DNA of 64,000 nucleotides, taken from NCBI GenBank assembly GCA_963170185.1, contig CAUJGS010000025.1, positions 22,350-86,349 of the forward strand. The letters run 5' to 3'. The notes under the pieces are model-generated. The model was not told the origin of the DNA. It searched no databases and saw only the letters and a list, made by a program, of their open reading frames with translations. Shown piece after piece: positions 53,029 to 62,738 of this stretch. Source of the DNA: Bdellovibrionota bacterium (GTDB lineage Bacteria > Bdellovibrionota > Bdellovibrionia > Bdellovibrionales > JAMPXM01). A program made the position numbers and the translations under genes. Numbering within the stretch: position 1 is the stretch's first letter; every line of letters starts with the position of its first letter.

Positions 53029-55137
53029 ATGCTCGATACCGGAAAAATCACCATTCCAGTCCTCATGGCCGCCCTGGTTCTGGTCGGCTGTTCTCGTGGT
53101 GGCGGAGGCTCGACTCAACTCGAGAGCCGCGCTCCCGACGAAACCTGCCCCTACAAACCCTCTCGAAGCTTTCCAGACCCTACTCATGTTTCCGGATTTG
53201 CCATCTACGAATACCGTCTCGGCGGAAACGGTGTCGCCAGCGATGACGGTGTCATTTTCTCCGCCGAGGATTTCGGCGTTTCTGGCACTCGGACCTACGC
53301 CGTCGAACTCGACGGTCATGTGTACTCGATCACCAGCACCGGCTTTGGCTACACCGGGCAAGGCGACGCCGTCACAAAGCTCAAAGCCGCGATCAACGCT
53401 GACACGGCCTCGGGTCTTTATGCGTACGGAGTTGGCAGCAGTTTCACCGTGACCAAGCCAGGCTCGCCCATCGCACCGGTCGTCGGTGCGACCACAAATA
53501 TGGATCACGACGGAAGCAATCCGTCGGGACGACCGATTCGTTTTGCCGAGGTCACCATTCGCGATGCCAGCGGCACGATCGTTCAGTGCGCGGAAACCGA
53601 TCAATTCGGAGACTTCGCATTTGATCTTCCAAAAGCAACCGGCACCCACACCATCGAAATCGCATCGCGCGCTTTCAACGATCGAAACACAGCCTATATT
53701 TTAAACTCCCCGACCGAGAATCGACATTACACTTTAACGTCAACAGTGACTTCAGACAGCGATACCGCGGGACTCTTTCTTCGCGCCAGAGTGCATGGCG
53801 GAGAGCTTCTCGGCGGCGCCTTTAACATGCTCGATCAGATCCTGAATGCACAAGACTACCTTCGATCGACCACCGGTTCGTGCAATCAGCCGGGTCATGC
53901 CAGCTACTTTGCGGAATGTGTTCCGTTCACCGTCGCCCCACTCGTTAAAATCTACTGGAAACCCGGCTTCAGCCCCGGAAGCTATGTCGGCGTGACAGGT
54001 GCTATCAGCTACTATCTGAACGGTCGTCGCGAGATGTATATTCAAGGCGGCCAGGGGGGCAACGTTTTATCAAGTGACATGGATCACTTCGACAACTCCG
54101 TGATCCTTCACGAGTACGCGCACTTTCTCGAAGACGTGTACGGCGCGCCAAACTCCCCCGGCGGAAGTCACAATGGTGACTCGATCATCGACCCTCGCCT
54201 TGCGTGGAGCGAAGGCTGGGCAAACTTCTTCCAAGCGGCCGTCACCGGCGATCCTCGCTACCGCGACACCTACGGTTCGCCCGACTGTTCATCGGCTTGC
54301 GCCGGCGCTTATTTCGACGAGCCGCTTGATCCCGTGGGCGTACCGCCGAACGACTCACCGACGCTGGGCGCTTTAGGCGAGGGAAACTTCCGCGAGTTCT
54401 CGATATCTCGCATGTTGTGGGACGTCATTAAACCCGCAGGTGGAGTCAGCCAATTCTCCGAAATTTGGCGCGCCTTTGTTTCTCCTAGCTCTGGAATGAA
54501 AGCCGTCAACGACCCATTCAAAACAGTCGGTCGTTTTCATCAAATTCAATCGGACCTTCGCGACATCAACTCGTGGTCAAGTATCCGAATTGCCGAAGAA
54601 CAGCTGCCCGGTTTTCGCTTCTACGCCACGCCGTTCACACGAAAAGCGCCGGGTACGTGCTCTTCCTCTCCCGTCAACATGAGCCCAACACGCTTTTCAT
54701 GGGATGACGGGTCTTTTCAATATTCCGATCAATACCGAAGTAACGATTTCTATCGCTTCGACCACACCGGCGGAGTCGTCAGGCTCGAACTCTTTTACTC
54801 CAAAGATGCCGCCAACCCGCCGGATCTTGATCTCTACTTGTACGCTCAGAACTACATCTACGGACGAGCTCGCGACATTCTCCTGCAATCGGCCGTCTTG
54901 GGAGACGGCTGCCCCAATAGCGGTCTTATCGACCCCGAAAATCCGTTTCAGGCGCGAAACGGCTGCCCCGCTAGGCCTCCCGGCATACCCGTCTCGTTTG
55001 GATATGAAACCGCGGCCCTCGACCTCTTGCCAGGTACCTACATGATTAACGTCAAGGCCGACACCGCAATTCGTGCCGGTGCCGCCACAGATTATGTCAT
55101 ACTGATAAATGGGAACGAACTCTGCCCCGAGTTTTAG
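53029..55137 (+). CDS. Secreted zinc metalloprotease lipoprotein (HEYAH...E type)
   Basis: A 702-residue protein with a lipoprotein signal ending LVGC. Residues ~55-150 form a beta domain, and ~170-235 resemble a carboxypeptidase-regulatory strand set (FAEVTIRDASGTIVQCAETD). The zinc site is H361-E-Y-A-H365 with E395 in SEGWANFF, a gluzincin-like HExxH plus downstream Glu. The C-terminal ~150 residues have a beta-sandwich pattern near the end (RFDHTGGVVRLELFYS, PGTYMINVKAD) like pre-peptidase C-terminal domains. It should be anchored outside the inner membrane. It is followed 8 nt later by a membrane-anchored companion. Confidence 0.88.
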   Translation: MLDTGKITIPVLMAALVLVGCSRGGGGSTQLESRAPDETCPYKPSRSFPDPTHVSGFAIYEYRLGGNGVASDDGVIFSAEDFGVSGTRTYAVELDGHVYSITSTGFGYTGQGDAVTKLKAAINADTASGLYAYGVGSSFTVTKPGSPIAPVVGATTNMDHDGSNPSGRPIRFAEVTIRDASGTIVQCAETDQFGDFAFDLPKATGTHTIEIASRAFNDRNTAYILNSPTENRHYTLTSTVTSDSDTAGLFLRARVHGGELLGGAFNMLDQILNAQDYLRSTTGSCNQPGHASYFAECVPFTVAPLVKIYWKPGFSPGSYVGVTGAISYYLNGRREMYIQGGQGGNVLSSDMDHFDNSVILHEYAHFLEDVYGAPNSPGGSHNGDSIIDPRLAWSEGWANFFQAAVTGDPRYRDTYGSPDCSSACAGAYFDEPLDPVGVPPNDSPTLGALGEGNFREFSISRMLWDVIKPAGGVSQFSEIWRAFVSPSSGMKAVNDPFKTVGRFHQIQSDLRDINSWSSIRIAEEQLPGFRFYATPFTRKAPGTCSSSPVNMSPTRFSWDDGSFQYSDQYRSNDFYRFDHTGGVVRLELFYSKDAANPPDLDLYLYAQNYIYGRARDILLQSAVLGDGCPNSGLIDPENPFQARNGCPARPPGIPVSFGYETAALDLLPGTYMINVKADTAIRAGAATDYVILINGNELCPEF

Positions 55138-55145
55138 AGGAGTCT

Positions 55146-55790
55146 ATGGAGCAAGATCAGAAAAAACTCTCGCGCCCCGAAAAAATTCTCGTCGCGGCCG
55201 CAACGACTCTGCTCATCACCGGTATGATGTGGAGCGTGCGCCATCCCAACTCGACAGAGAATCATTCGCACTCAAACGGAGCGCGAGGACCGGCGTCACA
55301 CAATGTCGACTCCCACAAACAAAATCGTGAAATCGACGGCAAGACACCCCTTCAAGGCAAAGCCGCAAACGGCCATGCCGTTACCATCACCGCGAAAAAC
55401 AGCCAGGGTCAGCCCATCACACTTCCCACCGACGGCGATCTCTCGAAGTACGATCTCGTCAACTCGCGCTTCACACTGACGGCGACAATTACGGCGGCTC
55501 GCCACATGGCGGCTCACGACTTCTCTTGGATCTTTCCTCAGACGTATCAAGTCGTTTCCGGCACAAGCGCAGGTGTTGTTCCAGAGCTTCAGTCGGGACA
55601 GATTCACACGATCGAAATTACTCTTGATCGCGGAACCGAGCCTGAACAACCCGTCGTCTTTCATGTGTATAAACTAGTGAACTCCGAACCACGAGGCACG
55701 ATCACGCAGTTCGACTTTCCGAAGGCAAAAAGCGCCCAGATGTCGAAATCGTCTTCGGTCGACCTATCCAACGAAGCTTACGTTCAATAA
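55146..55790 (+). CDS. Membrane-anchored protein linked to the metalloprotease
   Basis: A 214-residue protein with AGAGGAG upstream, 8 nt after the metalloprotease stop. One N-terminal helix (~14-30, LVAAATTLLITGMMWSV) is followed by a His/Asn/Ser-rich linker (NHSHSNGARGPASHN) and a beta-rich domain (FTLTATITAARH, IHTIEITLDRG, VVFHVYKL). There are no cysteines and no known motif. Its position suggests a partner, an inhibitor or a substrate tether for the protease. Confidence 0.7.
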   Translation: MEQDQKKLSRPEKILVAAATTLLITGMMWSVRHPNSTENHSHSNGARGPASHNVDSHKQNREIDGKTPLQGKAANGHAVTITAKNSQGQPITLPTDGDLSKYDLVNSRFTLTATITAARHMAAHDFSWIFPQTYQVVSGTSAGVVPELQSGQIHTIEITLDRGTEPEQPVVFHVYKLVNSEPRGTITQFDFPKAKSAQMSKSSSVDLSNEAYVQ

Positions 55791-55801
55791 AAAATCCGAC
55801 G

Positions 55802-56371
55802 CTATACCGGAATGACTTCCAATTCCGGGTCAAACTGTTCGCGCAGGATTCCTTGGATCGCGTCGAGCGTCGCGCCAACAGAGCTCGGACATGTGCCACA
55901 TGCCCCTTGATAGCGAACTTCCAAACGATGGTTCTCGTACTTCACGACTTCGATGTCGCCACCGTCCCCTTGAAGATGCATCCGGACCGTTTCATCTAGA
56001 ATCATTTCAATCCGCTGAATATCCGGCGGCAAGTTCGAGCGATCGACCTGCTTTCGTTCTTCTTCCATCAGGAAGTTCGGATCGTGCGTCGGCATGCGCG
56101 TCTGCAAGATGGCTTTGACTTCCAACTGAAGCGTGTCGACGTCGGTGTCTTCCGCGTACGTCACCGTGATGACATTTTCAAAAAAGTGCAGCTGTCTCAC
56201 ACCGTCGACCATGAAGAGGTCTTCCGCGACACGAATTCCGACTGCCTCGGATGGGCGCGAGAACGTTGCCTTGCCCTGTATCTTTACAGGTACGTTCAGA
56301 ACGAACTTCAACGCGTTGGGGTTCGGTGTCGGTTGAACACGAATGAGAATGATGTCTGTGGAGCTACTCAA
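55802..56371 (-). CDS. Nfu-type Fe-S cluster carrier
   Basis: 189 residues from TTG 56371, with AAGGAG 8 nt upstream; the TTG overlaps the sufS stop (TTGA). The N-terminal Nfu_N-like region has VQPTPNPNALKFVLN. The C-terminal NifU domain has GDGGDIEVVKYENHRLEVRY and the cluster-binding GACGTCPSS (C-x-x-C). It accepts and delivers [4Fe-4S] clusters in the cytosol. It ends the suf operon. Confidence 0.94.
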   Translation of the reverse strand: MSSSTDIILIRVQPTPNPNALKFVLNVPVKIQGKATFSRPSEAVGIRVAEDLFMVDGVRQLHFFENVITVTYAEDTDVDTLQLEVKAILQTRMPTHDPNFLMEEERKQVDRSNLPPDIQRIEMILDETVRMHLQGDGGDIEVVKYENHRLEVRYQGACGTCPSSVGATLDAIQGILREQFDPELEVIPV

Positions 56372-57597
56372 TTTAACATCTCCTTGGCTTTGCGAACGCC
56401 GACCAAAAGGCTCTCGACTTCCGCTGCCGTGTTGTAAATCGAAAATGAAGCGCGAACGATGGCTTTCGTACCAAGGCGAACCATCAATGGTTGGCAGCAC
56501 ATATGCCCCGCACGCACCGCGATTCCCTGTTGGTCTAAGACAGTCGCGACGTCACTTGCATGAACGCCATTCAAGTTGAACGCGACGATGGAGGTGCGTT
56601 TCATGGGAGCGCCATAAACCGTGACACCTTCAATGGCAGACAGCTCTTGGCGTGCTTTTTCGGCAAGGCTCTTTGCATGCGCCATCGCAAGATCCGGGTT
56701 CTGCGCTTGAAACCAAGAAATCGCCTCACCAAGCCCCAAAGCTCCACCAACATTTGGAGTTCCAGCCTCAAATTTTTGCGGAACATCGGCCCAGGTCGTG
56801 TTCTCAAACGTCACCTGATGAATCATGCTGCCACCGCCCTGATACGGAGGCAGCTCTTCAAGGATGCCCTTCTTCGCCCACAAAACGCCAATACCAAACG
56901 GCGCGAAAACTTTGTGTCCAGAAAATGCGACAAAATCCGCATCCCATGACTTCACATCAACCCGTTCCGCAGTCACCGACTGCGCGGCATCGACAACCAA
57001 AAGACTTCCTGCCGCATGAACATCGGCAGCGATCTCTTTCACCGGAACAATAGTGCCCAGAACATTTGAACATGCCGTCAGAGCAACGACAGCCGTTTGT
57101 TTCCCAAGCAGCTCACGCAAGTGTCCGCGATCAATTTCACCACGGTCATCGATGCGAACCGCCACAAGGGTTGCTCCGCTGCGGTTTGCGGCTAATTGCC
57201 AGGGAACGATGTTCGAATGGTGCTCCATCTCGGAGACTATGATTTGCTTTCCCTTGAGACGACCCGAGTCCGACAAAGCAGAGGCCACCAGGTTCAAAGA
57301 TTCGGTCGTCCCGCGCGTGAACACGATTTCTTCTTTTGTCGTGGCGCCTACAAAATCAGCCACGATTTGCCGAGCCGACTCGTAGGCGTATGTTCCCGCC
57401 TCCGCGAGATAGTGCGCGCCACGGTGCACGTTCGAGTTCTCGTTCAAGTAGTACCGGCTCACGCGCTCGATCACCGATTGTGGCTTGAGTGTCGTCGCGC
57501 CGCTGTCGAGATACACCAAACCTTTGCCTCGCACCTGAACCTTCAACTGCGGAATAGCCGCGCGAGCGGCCTCCACCGAGAAACCAGACGACGTCAC
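56368..57597 (-). CDS. sufS: Cysteine desulfurase SufS
   Basis: About 409 residues from GTG 57597 in a GTGA overlap with sufD. A PLP enzyme with VYLDSGATTLKP at the start and VVDAAQS. The PLP-binding Lys is in AFSGHKVFAPFGIGVLW and the active Cys in RAGHMCCQP. It removes sulfur from cysteine for cluster assembly. No sufE or sufU lies next to it. Confidence 0.97.
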   Translation of the reverse strand: MTSSGFSVEAARAAIPQLKVQVRGKGLVYLDSGATTLKPQSVIERVSRYYLNENSNVHRGAHYLAEAGTYAYESARQIVADFVGATTKEEIVFTRGTTESLNLVASALSDSGRLKGKQIIVSEMEHHSNIVPWQLAANRSGATLVAVRIDDRGEIDRGHLRELLGKQTAVVALTACSNVLGTIVPVKEIAADVHAAGSLLVVDAAQSVTAERVDVKSWDADFVAFSGHKVFAPFGIGVLWAKKGILEELPPYQGGGSMIHQVTFENTTWADVPQKFEAGTPNVGGALGLGEAISWFQAQNPDLAMAHAKSLAEKARQELSAIEGVTVYGAPMKRTSIVAFNLNGVHASDVATVLDQQGIAVRAGHMCCQPLMVRLGTKAIVRASFSIYNTAAEVESLLVGVRKAKEMLN

Positions 57598-58913
57598 GTG
57601 TCCTCCCAACGAAGGCCCACCAGAGCCTCGTTGACCGCCTCGCGGCCAAGAGCGCGCAAGGAATCCGACTCGAGTTTGTCGACGACTTCAAATGCAAATC
57701 CACGCGCCAAAACTTCAACCGCCTGAGCCTGAGTAATACCGCGCGAACGCAAGTAAAACAGATGCTCTTTGTCGAGACGGCCAATTGCGGCGCCGTGCGC
57801 GGCTTTGACGTCGTCATTTTCGATTTCAAGTTCCGGCTTGGTGTCGATCTCCACTTTCTTCGAAAGCAAAAGGTTTTTGTTCAACTGAGCCGAGTTCGCA
57901 CCACTGGCGCCCTTGGCAATCACAACACGTCCGTTAAAAACACCGCGTGATTCATCGGCCAGGATACCTTTGTACAGCTGCTGACTTTGCGTATCGCCTA
58001 CGAGATGAATCAGATTCGTGTGATGATCCGATACATCCTTGGATTTACCAACAAACACACCATCCGCGATCGCCGACGCGTGTTTCTCAAGAAGCTCGAC
58101 ATAAAAGTCTTCACGAGCAAGCCCTGAGCCTGACGCAACTTGAACCGCATGGTATGTCGCCTGCGACTTCAAACGCGCAAGTGTCGAGGCGATGACAACA
58201 CCACCTTCTCCACGCTGTGTGCGGAGATGCGAAACTTTCGCCGAAGACTCAAGATGCAAAACCGTCTGCACGGATTGCGCATCGACCCCGCGTCCGTAGG
58301 ACTCCGAAAGTACGGCATTGGCACCTTCGCCAACATCGACATAGGCAAGTCCAAACGACCACTGATCTTTCGGAAGAGACTTCCAGTGGATCTCCACCGG
58401 CTCTGCCGCGTTGAACCCCTTCGGAATTCTAACGATGAACGGATCGTCTACAAAGGCACGGCAAAGCTCCGCGCCGAATCCGAGATCACGGCGCGAGAAT
58501 GCTTCGCGAAGACGTGTTTCCAGGGCTCGCATTTCTTCGTGCGAACCCCATGGCGTGCCACCAGAAGCATCGCCCGAAGCAATCGCCTTCGATAGTTGCG
58601 ACAAGGTAAAGACTTGTAAACCTCGCGGGCCTCTGACGTCCACAGGCCCCATCGAAAGACGACGGGCCTTTCCGTGAAGCGGCATCAGGCTTGTGTACTT
58701 CCAGTCCTCACGTTTTGTAGTAGGGAATCCCGACCGAAGAATACGCTCTCGTGCCTCAGCTGCACCTTGCACCCACCAGTCCGGCACACCCGGAACCCGC
58801 ACAGCTGTTTGTTTGGCCTCAACAAAGGCCAACCACTGCGGTGATTCCGCATGTGGCAGACTTTTAACCTGGCCAGTCGAATTGCTAGCGGAATTAACCG
58901 AGGAGCCAGTCAT
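57594..58913 (-). CDS. sufD: SufD, Fe-S scaffold subunit
   Basis: 439 residues from ATG 58913, which has GAGGAAAAAGG upstream and lies inside the end of sufC. The right-handed beta-helix core has FKLD-like repeats. [34 protein letters not shown] and [18 protein letters not shown] are the family's C-terminal hallmarks. It partners SufB and SufC in the SufBC2D scaffold. Confidence 0.96.
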   Translation of the reverse strand: MTGSSVNSASNSTGQVKSLPHAESPQWLAFVEAKQTAVRVPGVPDWWVQGAAEARERILRSGFPTTKREDWKYTSLMPLHGKARRLSMGPVDVRGPRGLQVFTLSQLSKAIASGDASGGTPWGSHEEMRALETRLREAFSRRDLGFGAELCRAFVDDPFIVRIPKGFNAAEPVEIHWKSLPKDQWSFGLAYVDVGEGANAVLSESYGRGVDAQSVQTVLHLESSAKVSHLRTQRGEGGVVIASTLARLKSQATYHAVQVASGSGLAREDFYVELLEKHASAIADGVFVGKSKDVSDHHTNLIHLVGDTQSQQLYKGILADESRGVFNGRVVIAKGASGANSAQLNKNLLLSKKVEIDTKPELEIENDDVKAAHGAAIGRLDKEHLFYLRSRGITQAQAVEVLARGFAFEVVDKLESDSLRALGREAVNEALVGLRWEDT

Positions 58914-59667
58914 AACCTTTTTCCTCAAGTTTCTTCGCCAGAGTTTTGTCGCCCGATTCAACGATCTTCCCATCAGCCAAGACGTGAACGAAGTCGGGAA
59001 CGATGTAGTCCAAAAGACGCTGATAGTGGGTAACCAAAACAACCGCGTTGTCCGAGTTGCGCAGGCGGTTCACGCCATTTGCCACGATACGAAGTGCATC
59101 GATGTCGAGCCCAGAATCTGTCTCGTCAAGAAACGACAAACGAGGCGAAAGCACCGCCATCTGAAGAATTTCGTTACGCTTCTTTTCGCCACCCGAAAAT
59201 CCGACATTCACCCCACGCTCTAAGAACTTGGGATTCATTTCGACGATTTCCATTTTGGCTTTCAAAAACTTGGCGAAAGCCTCTTCCGACATCTCTTCGA
59301 TACCTTGATGTTTGCAGATCGCATTAAACGACGTGCGCAAGAAGACCTCGTTGGAAACGCCGGGAACCTCGATCGGGTACTGAAAAGCCAGAAACACACC
59401 TTCTTTGGCGCGAACGTCTGGGTCCATCTCGAGCAGGTTCTTCATTTGAAAGTTGATCTCGTAGCGAACATCACCCGAAGTCACTTTGTAGTCCGGATGG
59501 CCAGCGATGACCTTGGAGAGCGTCGACTTGCCAGAGCCGTTTGGCCCCATAATGGCGTGAACTTCACCGGGGTTCACGGTCAGATTCAGACCTTTCAAAA
59601 CGGGCTTTTCACTTCCGTCTGCCGTCTCAACTACCGCATGTAGATTTTTAACTTCAAGTAATGCCAT
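58894..59667 (-). CDS. sufC: SufC, ATPase of the Fe-S scaffold
   Basis: 257 residues from ATG 59667. Walker A is [25 protein letters not shown] is the SufC signature form of the ABC motif, [15 protein letters not shown] the Walker B/D-loop, and [11 protein letters not shown] the switch region. It drives cluster assembly on SufBD. Confidence 0.98.
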   Translation of the reverse strand: MALLEVKNLHAVVETADGSEKPVLKGLNLTVNPGEVHAIMGPNGSGKSTLSKVIAGHPDYKVTSGDVRYEINFQMKNLLEMDPDVRAKEGVFLAFQYPIEVPGVSNEVFLRTSFNAICKHQGIEEMSEEAFAKFLKAKMEIVEMNPKFLERGVNVGFSGGEKKRNEILQMAVLSPRLSFLDETDSGLDIDALRIVANGVNRLRNSDNAVVLVTHYQRLLDYIVPDFVHVLADGKIVESGDKTLAKKLEEKGYDWLLG

Positions 59668-59686
59668 CGCGATCAACCCACCAAAT

Positions 59687-61117
59687 TTATCCGACCGAGT
59701 TTTCCAATTTCATTTCAATCAACTTCACGGCCTCAACTGAGAACTCAAGAGGAAGCTGCTTGAATACGTCTTTGCAGAATCCATTGACCAGCATCGAAAT
59801 CGCCGCCTCTTTGTCGAGACCGCGTGACTGCAAATAAAAGAGCTGGTCTTCGCTGATTCGAGACGTCGTCGCTTCGTGTTCCAAAGTCGCCGTTTTGTTT
59901 TTTACTTCCAAGTAAGGATACGTATTGGCTGCGGCGTTTGGCCCCACCAACATCGAATCACATTGAGAATAGTTCCGCGCATTTTCCGCCGACGGCATGA
60001 TCTTCACCTGGCCGCGGTAGCTATTGCGTGAATTTCCAGTCGAAATTCCCTTAGAAAGAATCGTGCTCTTCGTATTCTTTCCAATATGAATCATCTTAGT
60101 GCCGGTGTCGGCTTGCATGAAGTCGTGCGTTAGCGCGACCGAATAAAACGCGCCTTGCGAACCGTCTCCCAGCAAAATACAGCTTGGGTACTTCCACGTG
60201 ATCGCCGAGCCCGACTCGATCTGCGTCCACGAAATCTTCGAATTCTTACCCTGGCATTTTCCACGCTTCGTCACAAAATTGTAGATGCCGCCGCGACCTT
60301 CTTTGTCGCCCGTGTACCAGTTCTGCACGGTTGAATACTTGATCTCGGCATTGTCCAAAGCGATGAGTTCCACCACGGCCGCGTGCAACTGATTCTCGTC
60401 TCGCTGAGGAGCCGTGCAGCCTTCAAGGTAGTTCACGAACGAACCCTCGTCAGCCACGATCAGCGTTCGCTCGAACTGTCCCGTCTCCGAGGCGTTGATA
60501 CGGAAGTACGTCGAAAGATCCAGCGGACAGCGCACACCCTTCGGGATGTAAACAAACGATCCGTCCGTGAAGACGGCTGCATTCAAAGCCGAGAAGAAGT
60601 TGTCACTCGTCGGCACGACTGAACCAAGATACTTCTTCACGAGTTCAGGATGCGTGTGAATCGCCTCGGAAATAGAACAGAACACGACGCCATGGCGTTT
60701 CAGTTCTTCCTTATGAGTCGTTCCGATCGAAACCGAATCAAAGACCGCGTCAACTGCGACACCAGAGATTCGCTTCTGTTCCGTCAGAGGAATTCCAAGA
60801 CGCTCGAATGTCTTAAGAAGCTCCGGATCGACCTCATCAAGCGATTGCTTCTCAACCGCTTTCTTTGGCGCCGAGTAGTAGACAATGTCTTGGTAATCGA
60901 TTTTCGGATAGCGAAGATCGGCCCACGTCGGCTCTTCCATCGTCTTCCAGAGCTCAAATGCCTTTAGACGATACTGAAGCATCCACTCCGGTTCGTTCTT
61001 CTTCGTTGAAATCGCACGGATCGTGTCTTCCGTCAGACCCTTCTTCACCGTCTCGGTTTCGATCTCGGTGACAAATCCGTATTTGTATTCTTCAGAGGTT
61101 GGAAGTTTCTGGCTCAT
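59687..61117 (-). CDS. sufB: SufB, Fe-S scaffold subunit
   Basis: A 476-residue protein whose ATG overlaps the regulator stop by 4 nt. [10 protein letters not shown] and [20 protein letters not shown] are present, with the cysteine-bearing [20 protein letters not shown] and [20 protein letters not shown]. It is the main scaffold on which the cluster is built. It lies 19 nt upstream of sufC. Confidence 0.98.
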   Translation of the reverse strand: MSQKLPTSEEYKYGFVTEIETETVKKGLTEDTIRAISTKKNEPEWMLQYRLKAFELWKTMEEPTWADLRYPKIDYQDIVYYSAPKKAVEKQSLDEVDPELLKTFERLGIPLTEQKRISGVAVDAVFDSVSIGTTHKEELKRHGVVFCSISEAIHTHPELVKKYLGSVVPTSDNFFSALNAAVFTDGSFVYIPKGVRCPLDLSTYFRINASETGQFERTLIVADEGSFVNYLEGCTAPQRDENQLHAAVVELIALDNAEIKYSTVQNWYTGDKEGRGGIYNFVTKRGKCQGKNSKISWTQIESGSAITWKYPSCILLGDGSQGAFYSVALTHDFMQADTGTKMIHIGKNTKSTILSKGISTGNSRNSYRGQVKIMPSAENARNYSQCDSMLVGPNAAANTYPYLEVKNKTATLEHEATTSRISEDQLFYLQSRGLDKEAAISMLVNGFCKDVFKQLPLEFSVEAVKLIEMKLENSVG

Positions 61118-61590
61118 GACGGTGAAGACTCCGGCTGCGTAGCGCGCAAAGCGGCCTCGGGCGTAGCGCGCAAAGCGCGACCGCTCTCAATCAGGTCCGC
61201 CAATGTGAGGCTGCGATAAAATTCCATCAGCTTGCGATTGAGTTGTTGAATAGGTGTGACGATGTTGCATGTTTGCCGAAGATCGCAAGAGCCCTCGTCG
61301 GCTTCGTGTAAACACTTGGCGACACCAAGCGGCCCGAGCGTCATTTCCAGCAGTTCATAAAAAGTCACACGACTGAGATCTTTGGCGATCATGTAGCCGC
61401 CGTGGGCACCCTGTTCAGACAAGAGCACACCGTTGTTGGCCAGAGCTTGAAGCACGCGCGCAGTGACATCCGTCGGACAACCATAGGTGCCGGCGATTTC
61501 CTTGACCGTGGTTCTCTCCCCAGGCGCTTTTGCACTCATATGCTTGAGAGAGATCAATGCGTACTCGACTTTTCGGTGAATTCGGTTCAT
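61114..61590 (-). CDS. Rrf2-family Fe-S-responsive regulator of the suf operon
   Basis: 158 residues from ATG 61590, chosen because Rrf2 proteins begin near [13 protein letters not shown]; a TTG at 61644 is the alternative. A winged helix (~1-75: [31 protein letters not shown]) is followed by three cysteines, C93, C102 and C108, in the spacing class of IscR/SufR-type Fe-S sensors. The C-terminus has a duplicated ALRAT segment from a 17-bp direct repeat (61137-61153, 61161-61177). It heads the suf operon and most likely represses it when clusters are abundant. Confidence 0.93.
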   Translation of the reverse strand: MNRIHRKVEYALISLKHMSAKAPGERTTVKEIAGTYGCPTDVTARVLQALANNGVLLSEQGAHGGYMIAKDLSRVTFYELLEMTLGPLGVAKCLHEADEGSCDLRQTCNIVTPIQQLNRKLMEFYRSLTLADLIESGRALRATPEAALRATQPESSPS

Positions 61591-61633
61591 AAAGCGGATG
61601 AAAACTAAACGATAAGCCGCCTGATGGCCATCA

Positions 61634-61658
61634 AATTCGGTCAAAAAAGGTCCGAATT
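61634..61658. promoter_or_regulatory. Palindrome, probable operator for the Rrf2 regulator
   Basis: AATTCGG and CCGAATT form a perfect inverted repeat with an 11-nt A/T-rich spacer, 44 bp upstream of the regulator ATG and between it and the divergent promoter at 61667. On the minus strand it overlaps TTGACC, a possible -35. The position fits autoregulation of suf. Confidence 0.5.
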
Positions 61659-61666
61659 AGCGAAAA

Positions 61667-61694
61667 TTGAAGACGGTTTACAGTTTAATATTTT
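61667..61694 (+). promoter_or_regulatory. Putative promoter of the GDPD-like gene
   Basis: TTGAAG (61667-61672) and TATTTT (61689-61694) are 16 nt apart on the plus strand, 28 nt before ATG 61722. Confidence 0.4.
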
Positions 61695-61721
61695 GTCAGA
61701 GTATTCGAGACGTTAAACCCT

Positions 61722-62672
61722 ATGAGCCGATCCCTTAGTTCCGTCCTGATTGTCGTTCTCAGCATCATTGCCGCCCTCGGTGGAGGCTGGATGTACATGC
61801 ACTCCAAGGCGCGCTCAAAACCCGTCAAGACGCCGTTTGAACATCCCTATCTCCAATTGGCTCACAAAGACGGCCGACCGCTCTTGCTTTACCGAATTGC
61901 GAGCCCTGCAGACATGCAAGCCCCCACACACGCCTCACTCGCGGCCGGCGAAACAGATCCAAAAGAACTTAAACCCAATCTCGGATTCTGGCTCGATGTA
62001 CGACTGACCGGCGATGGCTCACTTTTCATCAGCCAAGACGAGCTTTTGAAAACTGGCACTGCCAAAGGAAAACCCATCGAACTCGCAACGAAAGAAGAAT
62101 GTTTGGCTGCGAGCCTACATGAACTTCTCGAGTTTGCACCCGAGATGAAGGGACGGCCCACCGTGCTCAACCTGATATCTCGCAGGCCTGGCCTGGCTTT
62201 GCGCCTGCTCGAACTCTGGGGCGTACAAGATGGAACCAAGAATGAGAAACCGCTTCCGATTCATACAACCGTCGCCCAATCGCAGAGTGACGGGACTCTC
62301 AAAGAACTTCGCGAAGCCCAGCCGCGCGGACTTTACGGCAGCAGTCAGGCGATTCTCATTCAGCTCGAAATTCTCTCGAGTCTTGACCTGCAGGGACTCG
62401 CAGAACTGAAAAGCGATATTTTGATTTCCGACATCGAAGAACGGGTCATCGACAAAGAACACGGCGGCCACACCATGCGCCCTCGCCTTCGCAGCGCCAC
62501 GCTCAACGAGGCAAAGCGCCGAGGCCTACGTCGTTACGCAGGACCGACATCCGAACTAGCAACCATGCAGGCGATGTTTGCTGACGGATATGACGGCGTT
62601 TTGACCGATTCCAAAGAAATCGTGCGGCACTATTTCCCTTCTGCACAGAACGACGAAACTTCGACGCATTGA
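61722..62672 (+). CDS. Degenerate glycerophosphodiester phosphodiesterase-like protein
   Basis: A 316-residue protein with an N-terminal membrane anchor (~7-27). The rest follows a GDPD/PI-PLC-like barrel pattern: LLLYRIAS, GFWLDVRLTGDGSLFISQDE, LHELLEFAPEM, LRRYAGPTSELATMQAMF, ADGYDGVLTDS. The catalytic elements of true GDPDs are altered: the first His-Arg-Gly is YRI, E-x-D is W-L-D, and the second HD is QD. It is probably not an active phosphodiesterase of the usual kind. It lies just before the tol genes. Confidence 0.6.
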   Translation: MSRSLSSVLIVVLSIIAALGGGWMYMHSKARSKPVKTPFEHPYLQLAHKDGRPLLLYRIASPADMQAPTHASLAAGETDPKELKPNLGFWLDVRLTGDGSLFISQDELLKTGTAKGKPIELATKEECLAASLHELLEFAPEMKGRPTVLNLISRRPGLALRLLELWGVQDGTKNEKPLPIHTTVAQSQSDGTLKELREAQPRGLYGSSQAILIQLEILSSLDLQGLAELKSDILISDIEERVIDKEHGGHTMRPRLRSATLNEAKRRGLRRYAGPTSELATMQAMFADGYDGVLTDSKEIVRHYFPSAQNDETSTH

Positions 62673-62738
62673 AGTTTGATTCTCCTCGAAAAACGCGTTC
62701 GAATCTAAGGATAAGAACTGGATCGACGAGGAGATAAG

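Noticed and set aside
52963..53649. N-terminal extension of the minus-strand frame ending at 52693
   Set aside because: It runs antisense through the metalloprotease gene, whose lipobox and zinc motif show it is coding. Only the last 89 codons look like a protein.
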